Origin: Glomus cerebriforme
Taxonomy: Eukaryota; Glomeromycota; Glomeromycetes; Glomerales; Glomeraceae
Direction: 5' to 3'
Length of the DNA stretch: 22,445 nt
Assembly: GCA_003550305.1 (NCBI GenBank)
Contig: QKYT01000760.1
Location: forward strand, 24,654 to 47,098
Part shown: positions 9,691 to 17,707 of the stretch, one piece after another
Layout of the letters: every line of letters begins with the position of its first letter
How positions within the stretch are numbered: position 1 is the stretch's first letter
Notes under the pieces: generated by a model
Database searches by the model: none
What the model was told of the DNA's origin: nothing
Seen by the model: the letters and a program-made list of their open reading frames with translations, nothing else
Program-made: the position numbers and the translations under genes

Positions 9691-10732
9691 AGCGTTGTGC
9701 TTCGGTAACATCATCATACACGTGACCAGAGGAGAACAACATGTCAATATTTTTTGTCAATTATTCGGTATAACGCCTTTCGATTTTAAACTGTGGATGA
9801 CAATATCTACTAGTTTATCATATTTATCATATGCTAGGGTAAAGTAATGCTGTAATAAAATATCTTCGTTTCTCAATTTTCAACTTGGATATTTTTTTTT
9901 TTTTTACCTTCGATTTCCCTTCAAAAAAAGTAGAATATAATTTTAAAAAACATAATATAAATGTAAATGTAAATGTAAAAATTTTTTTTCAGTTTTTTTA
10001 CATTTGTTTTTCATAATATTTTTAAATAAATGAATTACATACCTTTTGAAATTTAAATTTGTTCATGCATTGAATTGATAATTCTAATAATATCACCGGG
10101 AATTTCTTAATAAATTGTTATCGAAGAAAAATATTATTTTTCTTCTACACATAAAGTGTTACTGGTATGAATTAATTAAATGAAAAAGGTATCTATACTC
10201 AGAAAAGAAAAAAAAAATAATAATCTTACCATTTAAAACGTTTATCTAAACTCTTTACTTTTTTTATTTTGAATCTCTACGGTGTTATTGTAAAAGGAGC
10301 AGCGACGAAAAAAATTCAGGTATTTAAATACGTGTAAAAAGAGATTTAAATTTAGATAATCGCGATGGAAGTTGCCGATTTTTTTTACACGTGATTAATA
10401 AAAATATGGCGGGTGTTTTGAAATTTGAACTATATTGGTACTAAATTACTAATACTACCGTACTATGCCGACAGCATACAGGTAGTGTACCGTACTCGTG
10501 AATTCGTGAAAAGGTATCTATTTTATCAAGAATAACAACAGCATAAACCTCCAGAAGATAACAATGCCAAATCAACAAAAATAAAGTGAGGAAATAAAGT
10601 GAGGAACGAAGATGCAATGAAGCTAAATTGCCAATATTTAACTTCAGCGTCAAATGAGTCTAATTGCTTATTTACCTATTTTACCTATTCCTGATACGAA
10701 TAATTATTGTAGAAATATTGCGCTCACCCAGT
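9691..10732. other. AT-rich intergenic region
   Basis: No gene supported. Small structures include (ATGTAA)x3 at 9961-9978 and two tandem copies of the 13-mer AAATAAAGTGAGG at 10579-10604. A 70-codon - strand frame at 10441-10653 has no features that set it apart from chance. Confidence 0.45.
10330..10392. repeat. Inverted repeat ACGTGTAAAAA / TTTTTACACGT
   Basis: Perfect 11-bp arms at 10330-10340 and 10382-10392 with a 41-bp spacer. Both arms carry a CACGTG-like E-box core edge. It may be a short element terminus or a regulatory palindrome. Confidence 0.45.
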
Positions 10733-10920
10733 GCGCAAAGTAAAAGTTGCAATTCTATCAAGAAGTTCGAAGGAATTAAGCGTCGTTATTGAATTTTATG
10801 AAATCAAAGAAGGAGTCTTAGACCATTGGCAATGATAAGATTAATAAAATCAAGATCACTGGAACAAACTCTCTTAAAGAGATCGGTCGAGATAGACGCG
10901 AAGATATTTGTAGATTGTAT
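10733..10920 (+). other. Possible fragment of coding sequence
   Basis: Two overlapping frames look protein-like for short spans: one reads RKVKVAILSRSSKELSVVIE and ends at TGA near 10835, and a second reads KINKIKITGTNSLKEIGRD up to a GTAATT that could be a donor near 10920. This could be a broken exon, or the base composition may mislead. No family recognised. Confidence 0.2.
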
Positions 10921-11186
10921 GTAATTTATTTATTTTCAAAGACGGGTTCAATAATTGTAATTTTTCTCTTTGTTATATAAGGTTTGGTTGATTGATTCTG
11001 AAAATAAACAATTATTCGAATGATTAAATCAACAATCTTTGCAATTAATTAATTAGACAAATAACGATGGAAAAAACAATATATTCTTAATTTTGTCAAT
11101 TTAATAAATTAAATATTTATATTTATTATACATGATAAAATCAATCAATAAATTTTTATTCCAATATTTTAACTATAAAATATATT

Positions 11187-12497
11187 CTAAGGTATTCTAG
11201 TATATCCATTGTTACTATTTAAATGATATTTATATAATTTGATAGCAATATAAAGTATAAATGAAATAAACGCGATATAAGAAAAGAAAAAATATAAATT
11301 CGAAGATGAAGTCTCTGTGATCTCTGTAGGAATAGAAATTGTTTCAACTATTGTATCTAATCCATATCCATCCACATTCAGAATACCAATTGTATCAAAA
11401 ATAAGAGAATTTCCTTCAACAGTTATATTATTAGCGTCATGATTTTCTTTTTGAAGATAACATTTAAGAGCATTAATCTCAACATCGGTCATTGGAACAA
11501 CATTTCCATTCTCATCCAATCTATCTGCTTTTCCTTCGATTCTAATTTTTGCTTTAAATGGTACACGAATACTAATCCTATCTACAGTACTATTAACTAT
11601 TACCGAATTAAATGGTGGTATAATAATTTTTTGACCAATATGATATGAAATCGTTTCTGTTATAGATTCTCTATAAACTTTTTCATAATTTGACCTAAAT
11701 ATACGTCTAATTCCACCAACTATACTTGTATTTATTCCCAATATATCAAAAATTGGCATACCAAGATGAAAAGAAAAATTAATATTTTTTGAATTTTCAA
11801 ATGAATCTGACTTTTTGATTTCCAAAGTATAAATATTTGATTTTGTTTCAGTTTTATCGATCGTTTGTTCTATTGTTGCATTTGCGTGATTTTCAAATAC
11901 ATAGTGACCACTTAAAAGGCTAACGTGTGTCCTATATTGTTCTAATGTATCTTTTAAATCCGGATGATATGAAAATTCCATTACTAATGCAGTTAAATTA
12001 TAATTAATTGGTTCAAATAACCATTGTTGATAAAGATTATCCTTAGAATTATGTTCAGGAGAACTGATATAAACATCTCTACCATTACTGTCTAAATTCC
12101 GAGACTTTCCGTGAACAAGATTATATACATTATTGTTAATCTTTGTAAACATCCAATGTTGATATAGATTATTATGTTTAGGTTTACCAATATATACTTT
12201 GTTACTATCGCTATCTAAATTCATACTCGATTTTAAATTTACGATATTATATCGATTACCATCATCCTTCCGTAATGACCAATATTGATATGGACTAGGT
12301 TCAGAACTTGTATAAACTTTATTACCATTACTAATTAAGTTCGAACCTGACTTTAAATGAACTATTTTATATGTAATTCCCTCTACAAGATCAAAATCTT
12401 TTGTAGAATTCGAATCTGTTATAACCCTATTATTAGGGATTAGATCACTATACGTAGAAATTATAAAGAATAGGAAAACACTGTATCTTATTTTCAT
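11187..12497 (-). CDS. Secreted/membrane-anchored beta-trefoil lectin plus aerolysin-like protein
   Basis: Single-exon frame of 436 aa. Residues 1-17 form a signal peptide (MKIRYSVFLFFIISTYS). Residues 42-161 hold three similar lobes, each running Y-(K/N)-(I/L)-V-x3-S...(N)L.S..NxVY...QxW; the Q-x-W motifs are at 71-73, 113-115 and 157-159. This is the ricin-B type beta-trefoil, usually carbohydrate-binding. Residues about 170-360 resemble the ETX/MTX2-aerolysin pore-forming fold: long alternating Ser/Thr-rich strands around a glycine-containing stretch (IVGGI 259-263), then IIIPPFNSVIVNSTVD. Residues 401-421 are a strongly hydrophobic helix, followed by a short basic tail. Seven N-glycosylation sequons (N30, 167, 206, 240, 256, 302, 357) fit passage through the secretory pathway. 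Known relatives of this architecture include fungal haemolytic lectins, which lack the C-terminal anchor. Target and activity are unknown. The domain calls are by eye. Confidence 0.75.
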   Translation of the reverse strand: MKIRYSVFLFFIISTYSDLIPNNRVITDSNSTKDFDLVEGITYKIVHLKSGSNLISNGNKVYTSSEPSPYQYWSLRKDDGNRYNIVNLKSSMNLDSDSNKVYIGKPKHNNLYQHWMFTKINNNVYNLVHGKSRNLDSNGRDVYISSPEHNSKDNLYQQWLFEPINYNLTALVMEFSYHPDLKDTLEQYRTHVSLLSGHYVFENHANATIEQTIDKTETKSNIYTLEIKKSDSFENSKNINFSFHLGMPIFDILGINTSIVGGIRRIFRSNYEKVYRESITETISYHIGQKIIIPPFNSVIVNSTVDRISIRVPFKAKIRIEGKADRLDENGNVVPMTDVEINALKCYLQKENHDANNITVEGNSLIFDTIGILNVDGYGLDTIVETISIPTEITETSSSNLYFFFSYIAFISFILYIAIKLYKYHLNSNNGYTRIP

Positions 12498-12526
12498 GAT
12501 TACAGAGAAAGAAGATAATCGTAATA

Positions 12527-12554
12527 CGGTTTAAAAAAAAAAAAAATTAAACCG
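12527..12554. repeat. 8-bp hairpin with poly(A) loop upstream of the lectin gene
   Basis: CGGTTTAA (12527-12534) and TTAAACCG (12547-12554) flank a run of A. It lies 30-57 bp upstream of the lectin gene ATG (12497, - strand), so it would be in the promoter or 5' leader, where the transcript would have a poly(U) loop. Confidence 0.5.
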
Positions 12555-12594
12555 CACAAAAGAAAGAAAAAAAAACGGGAAAGAAATAAAGTGG

Positions 12595-12600
12595 CTTATA
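12595..12600 (-). promoter_or_regulatory. Candidate TATA element of the lectin-aerolysin gene
   Basis: TATAAG on the - strand about 98 bp upstream of the start codon. It is the only TATA-like string at a sensible distance, but the region is AT-rich, so support is weak. Confidence 0.3.
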
Positions 12601-12601
12601 A

Positions 12602-12983
12602 CAAAATGGTAAACTACCGAAATTAAACGTTTCATCAACAATACGGGGGCTGAGTTTACAAATGATTTAGGGAATAATTATTGCGGATCTTCAAATTTCA
12701 GTGTACCATAAAAATGTACAAAAAAGTTACATATATAGTAACTAGGGAACGGAAACCGTTACACAGTCCGAAGTGCATAACGTGCACAATTTTGATTGGA
12801 TCAATATCTGAATTCCAGTCATCTTTGATAGTTCACTTATATTTCACTTAAAAATGCGTCAATAACGTAACTTCGTATCATTACTTTGCATAGACATATA
12901 TAGTCCTTCGAACTAATAAATTTTGTTATCGTTCAGCCTATAAGTTCATGCAGATTTAATATAATTGATATTGTGGGGGGAGA
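12602..12983. other. Intergenic region upstream of the lectin gene
   Basis: No open frame. Slightly GC-richer than its surroundings, with short palindromes such as ACGGAAACCGT (about 12748) and GTGCATAACGTGCAC (about 12773-12787), which might be transcription-factor sites. Confidence 0.4.
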
Positions 12984-13081
12984 TATACTTGCCGCCCATA
13001 TTCAAAAAAGGAAATTATAACAATGCACTTGCCGATCATTTATTGTTGTAATTTCCTTTTTGAATATGGACGGTAAGTATA
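12984..13081. repeat. Imperfect hairpin with ~42-bp arms
   Basis: The left arm (12984-13025) and right arm (13037-13081) are inverted copies sharing TATACTT(G/A)CCG, CCATATTCAAAAA and GGAAATTA(T/C)AACAAT, with an 11-bp loop. It may be a foldback element or MITE. The G-rich strings outside the arms run in the same direction on both sides, so they are not part of the inverted repeat. Confidence 0.7.
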
Positions 13082-13122
13082 GGGGGAGATGATATTGTTT
13101 AGGGATGTGATACATATTATTA

Positions 13123-13240
13123 TTGGATGGGGAGTAGCTATATCGGTCACAGGACCCACATAGCATGAACAGTGGGTGTCTGAACAAGGATGTGATGAAC
13201 AACTATCGGTCTGACCGATATTTTTGTCCCCCCCATCCAA
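13123..13240. mobile_element. 118-bp MITE-like element with TA target duplication
   Basis: The ends are inverted: TTGGATGGGG (13123-13132) and CCCCATCCAA (13231-13240). Each is flanked outside by TA (13121-13122 and 13241-13242), as for Tc1/mariner-type insertions. A second inverted pair inside (ATATCGGTCA near 13139 and TGACCGATAT near 13212) extends the terminal repeats. There is no coding capacity, so it would be non-autonomous. Confidence 0.65.
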
Positions 13241-13242
13241 TA

Positions 13243-14022
13243 ACTATTAAATATCGTGAGATGAAATCCTACTTGTTATATACTGTACATTTTATAAAAT
13301 ATGTCGAATTTACTGCTAATGCTTTAAATTTTGATTTTATTAATGAAGTATGAAATGACGAACACGAAATTACAAATTAGAATATAACACATAAGTTTCA
13401 TTACAAATCATTTTAAAATTATTTATTAATGACATTGACTGGTGTTGTTGCTATACAAAATGTAACATCTAAAAGAATATAAAAAATCATGTTTGTATTA
13501 GATTAATTTAATGAAATTTTTTTAATGGTGCATCTTTAATTTATATGAAGATTTAAACTTTTGAGTACTTTTATCATGAGAAATTGTTACATGAATAATC
13601 AATTATTTATTGTTTGATTTATCTAAAAAAATGAGAACTTTTACAAATTAAAAAATCAATTATAGAAAAGTCTTGATTCTCCGAATAGATTGTGAGATGT
13701 AATTGATTTAAAAGTTAAAGAAAACAACCATCTCCTAAATTCTTTTGGAACCTTAAATTCAACATCTCATTTCATTGTTTATTCAGGGAAAACTATGAAA
13801 CTATGGGTTAAAATGGAATCTACTAGTAAAAATTAGTACAATTTCCAAAATAGCCTGTAAAAAAAAAAGTTTTAGATAAGATATTTAGAGATTTTTTATG
13901 ATCGGTTATATCCTTTTATATGCTTTTATTTACTGGTACATATTACATTTAGGAAATGACTTTACACTCAAAACAAAAAAAAATGTAAATTCATCAGCTC
14001 AAGCAGCTGATCCAGGACATTC
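13243..14022. other. AT-rich intergenic region left of the kinase cluster
   Basis: No gene supported. A + strand frame starting at 13898 runs across the edge of the duplicated block at about 14023 and has no conserved features. Confidence 0.45.
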
Positions 14023-14346
14023 AAAAAAAAAAAAGAATTATTATTCACTTTCTCACTTATTTAAGAACTTTTATTTTATAGCCTTTATTCAAATCATCGA
14101 TTCTTTTCTTTCATCTACTTTCAAAAAAATTTCTAAATAGACAGCAAAATGTTCTTTTATAGATGAAATTGGTGAAATAAAGTAGTCGATAAAATACTTA
14201 GATCTTGAAAAATTTGGTTAGAGTTAAAGAAAGATGGGATTATTCGTATAGGTAAAAAAAAATTATATGATCTTTTTTTATATATAATAATTACATAAAA
14301 TTATGTTTACAAATTTTCCTTATGTTTAAACGGATTTAAATGAAAT

Positions 14347-14399
14347 GGGACAAGACGGCGGGTCTTCTATGGATGAATCTAGGACTGCCATCTTGTCTC
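14347..14399. repeat. Imperfect hairpin downstream of kinase copy 1
   Basis: GGGACAAGACGGCGGGT (14347-14363) pairs imperfectly with GACTGCCATCTTGTCTC (14383-14399). It is one of the few GC-rich strings in the block. It could be the end of a small element or a structured 3' region. An exact copy is at 17494-17546. Confidence 0.45.
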
Positions 14400-14560
14400 T
14401 ATATATAGCACGTTTCAAAATCAACCTGTTAAACCTTTTGTGCACCGTGAAAATTCAATTCACAAATAATAATATTCTTTTTGATCATTTAAATTCCTAT
14501 TAATTATAAAATAAAAATTTATTTATTTGAAATAATGTATATATTAATAAAATAAAATTT

Positions 14561-17169
14561 TTAAATAAAACTTTGTAATTCTTCAATATAATCTTCAAAA
14601 AAGCGTTTAACCAATTCAGCGTCTAAAACTACAATAAAATAATTATTAAAATTTATAATTATTAAGTATATAAATATAAAATGTAAGTACCTTCTTGGTT
14701 TTCAATTTTAACTCCTCTAGAATTTCTTGGCTTAGGAAGATGTGGAAAATTAAAAGAACGACTAGAATAAACTGCTTCTGGATGTAGCGCTATTTCGAAT
14801 AAAGACTTTTGAGAAACATTGTCATCTGCTCTAATAAATTCATCTGTATCTAAAGTTCTCTCAGATACACGTAAGAAAGAACTACACCAAGATTCTAATT
14901 TTTGACGCAAATCAGATGAAGAAGGACTCTTTTCTGGATTTGCATCAAGACATCGATTTGCCAATTGAAGTTCTTCAATATTATCTTCAAAAAAGCGTTT
15001 AACCAATTCAGGATCTGAAACTACAATAAAATAAAATAATTATTAAAACTTATAATTATTAAGTATATAAATATAAAAATGTAAGTACCTTCTTGGTTTT
15101 CGATTTGAACTCCTCTAAAATTTCTTGACTTAGAAAGATGTGGAAAATTAAAAGAACGACTAGAATAAACTGCTTCTGGATGTAGCGCTATTTCAAATAA
15201 AGACTCTTGAGAAACATTGTCATCTGCTCTAATAAATTCAATTGTATCTGAAGTTCTCTCAGATACATATAATAAAGAATAACACCAAGATTCTAATTTT
15301 TGACGCAAATCAGATGAAGAAGGTCTCTTTTCTGGATTTGCGTCAAGACATCGATTTGCCAAATCAATATAACATTGTGGCGTTCCTTTAGTAACACATG
15401 GTCTTAAACCATTACAAATTGCTAACGCAAGCTTCTTATTATGTGATACATTTCCAAAAGGAGGCTTTCCTGTTGACAACTCAATCATAATAATTCCAAA
15501 ACTGTAAATATCACAAGCTGTGGTATAAGGTTTTCTGTCTAATATTTCAGGTGCTATATAAGGAAGAACTCCATATATATTTGAAGAATTAGGATTATTA
15601 AATATCAATGAATGTGCAAACCCTAAATCTGTAATTTTTGCCCTCTTTTCCCAATCACTATTACTAAAATTGACCACATTTCTGCTATGCAAATCTCTAT
15701 GAACGTAATGTAATTTGTGAATATGTTCCAGATTTTTTGAAATGCAATATAAAATGCTTAATTTATCTTTCCACTTTAAATTCGAATAATTATTTTTAAT
15801 ATAATCTTTTAAATTTCCATTATCTGCATATTCCAAAACTAACATAAAATTTTCAGTTTTTGGATCTTTTGTTATTCCATAAAATTGAATTAATGAATCA
15901 TTATAAAGTCTTTGAAATTTATAATGTGTCTTTATCTATACAAAAAAAAAATATAAAATAAAAATAAAAAGAATTGTCAAAAAATCTAGCAAATATAAAT
16001 AAATTTATTTAAATTTTAAAAAGTTTACCTCATTGATAAAAATATTAGTCATATTATTTGAATGTTTAATTTCTTTAAGAGCAATTGTAATAGGATCGGA
16101 GCGGCTTTTTTTTCCATCTAAAACTTTAGGTCGTCCATCTAACCAAGTAGCGGAATAAACTTTAGCAAAACCACCTTCACCAATTTGTTTAATATCTTTA
16201 AATCTATCAAAAGGAATCCATTCTAAATTATCATGATAGTGTTCTGCCCTACGTTGTGATTCATGTATTAATTTATCCATTTCAATATTTCCACTTGTTT
16301 TTCCTTCTCTTAAAAATCGACCTGGATCACATTTATTGCACCATGCCCATCCGGTATTTGGTTCTTCACAATAAAGACATAATTCTCTATATTCTTCAAG
16401 CCTCAACTTATACTTTTTAGATATCTCAGTAGGTTGCTTAAAATATCCAATAGTTTTTTTACTTATTTCTAAAAATTGATTTGTATCGCAAATATCACAC
16501 CATTCTTCATAACTTTCTTCAGGAGTATATGGTCGCCTACATTTTTTACATTTACCATAATTTGCAACTAAAAGTTATAACAAGAATTATGCTCAGTTTT
16601 TATTTGTTTACAATTATGGCAAAACCCAAAACGTTTAAAATTCTTTTTTTCATTATGCCATATCATAGAAAGGCTCTTATAATATCCAATAGTTTTACTT
16701 TCTTCTAAAAAACATTTCGTATCACAATCATCGCACCATTCTGCTTCAGTATATGATTGAAAACATTCGCCACATAACCTAAATTGTTTAAATCGTAATC
16801 TTTCATTTAATGATAATTCTTCAAATTTTTTCATTTTGAAGTCTATCGGCTCAAATTCACTTTTACCTTTATATTTTTGAAATTCAGCATCATATTTGAT
16901 ACTGTATGATCTTTTCATATCACAATCATCGCACCATTCCACTTCAGTATATGGCTGAAAACATTCATGACATAATCCAAATTGTTTAAATCGTAATCTT
17001 TCATTTAATGATAATTCTTTAAATTTTTTCATTTTGAAGTCTATTGGCTCAAATTCACTTTTTCCTTTATATTTTTGAAATTCAGCATTATATTTGATAT
17101 TGAATCTTTTTGTATCACAATCATTGCACCATTCTGCTTCAGTATATGGCTGAAAACATTCATGACATA
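14561..17169 (-). CDS. TKL-type protein kinase, copy 1, with expanded zinc-ribbon array (5' end lost at gap)
   Basis: Read from the right. The frame is already open at 17169 next to the gap and contains repeated CxxC...WCxxC modules (CHEC/CNDC, CHEC/CDDC, CGEC/CDDC, CHNC, CKKC/CDIC, CLYC/CNKC), probably zinc-binding and of unknown partner. It stops at 16568; the same module series resumes in another frame at 16567, so there is either a frameshift or a 44-nt intron (16568-16611, GTAAAC...TTTTAG), which would restore phase. The kinase then follows: GEGGFAKVYSA glycine loop, Lys in ALKEI, donor at 16028, exons 15089-15935, 14691-15020 and 14561-14628. HRDLHSRN, TDLG and APE are all present, so the catalytic core is intact. 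The tail is duplicated (see 14575-15362). TKL kinases with CxxC leaders are greatly expanded in these fungi and are presumed signalling proteins. Any Myb-like part, as in copy 2, would lie in the gap. Confidence 0.75.
14575..15362 (-). repeat. Internal ~395-bp tandem duplication in the kinase 3' end (copy 1)
   Basis: 14575-14964 repeats as 14967-15362 with a period of 392-398 bp; the difference comes from a few bases inside the intron. The unit spans the end of one exon, the intron and the start of the last exon. It duplicates the segment LANRCLDANPEK to ENQEG and leaves the old last-exon start (ELVKRFFEDxIEELQ) fused to it. Confidence 0.85.
16640..17169 (-). repeat. ~198-bp coding tandem repeat of zinc-ribbon modules
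   Basis: The unit MKKFxELSLNERLRFKQF + CxEC + WCxDC + KYKGKSEFEPIDFK recurs with a 66-codon period (starts at 17032 and 16834, with a partial earlier unit running into the gap). The units are highly similar, implying recent expansion. The gap may hide more. Confidence 0.85.
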
Positions 17170-17170
17170 N
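17170..17170. other. Single N: assembly join or gap
   Basis: The only ambiguous base in the window. It sits at a poly(A) run between kinase-coding sequence of copy 1 (left) and the 3' flank of copy 2 (right). The base to its right is exactly where homology to 14024 begins, so true adjacency of the two sides is unproven. Confidence 0.9.
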
Positions 17171-17493
17171 AAAAAAAAAAAGAATTATTATTCACTTTCT
17201 CACTTATTTAAGAACTTTTATTTTATAGCCTTTATTCAAATCATCGATTCTTTTCTTTCATCTACTTTCAAAAAAATTTCTAAATAGACAGCAAAATGTT
17301 CTTTTATAGATGAAATTGGTGAAATAAAGTAGTCGATAAAATACTTAGATCTTGAAAAATTTGGTTAGAGTTAAAGAAAGATGGGATTATTCGTATAGGT
17401 AAAAAAAAATTATATGATCTTTTTTTATATATAATAATTACATAAAATTATGTTTACAAATTTTCCTTATGTTTAAACGGATTTAAATGAAAT

Positions 17494-17546
17494 GGGACAA
17501 GACGGCGGGTCTTCTATGGATGAATCTAGGACTGCCATCTTGTCTC
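17494..17546. repeat. Imperfect hairpin downstream of kinase copy 2
   Basis: Exact duplicate of the hairpin at 14347-14399. Confidence 0.45.
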
Positions 17547-17707
17547 TATATATAGCACGTTTCAAAATCAACCTGTTAAACCTTTTGTGCACCGTGAAAA
17601 TTCAATTCACAAATAATAATATTCTTTTTGATCATTTAAATTCCTATTAATTATAAAATAAAAATTTATTTATTTGAAATAATGTATATATTAATAAAAT
17701 AAAATTT

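Larger units (their letters stand above)
14024..16131. repeat. Segmental duplication, left copy (2.1 kb, nearly identical)
   Basis: Matches 17171-19278 at a constant offset of 3147 bp without indels. I see only two substitutions (15193 T against C, and 15204 C against A), both changing Glu codons in the kinase C-terminal tail. It covers the 3' flank, the last three exons, the introns and part of the ATP-binding region of the kinase gene. Right of 16131 about two dozen differences appear in roughly 280 bp. Confidence 0.95.

Noticed and set aside
11439..11648. + strand frame inside the lectin-aerolysin gene
   Set aside because: It lies opposite a well-supported 436-codon gene and has chance composition.
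13002..13240. Two - strand frames of 66 codons
   Set aside because: They run across the hairpin and the MITE-like element and have no start context or conservation; they are by-products of the inverted repeats.
13898..14140. + strand frame with a hydrophobic start, and its relative at 17075-17287
   Set aside because: Both run through the poly(A) edge of the duplicated block; the second passes across the N. The shared part is the 3' flank of the kinase gene.
16481..16708. + strand frame opposite the zinc-ribbon array
   Set aside because: The - strand CxxC modules account for the sequence, and the opposite frame has no recognisable features.
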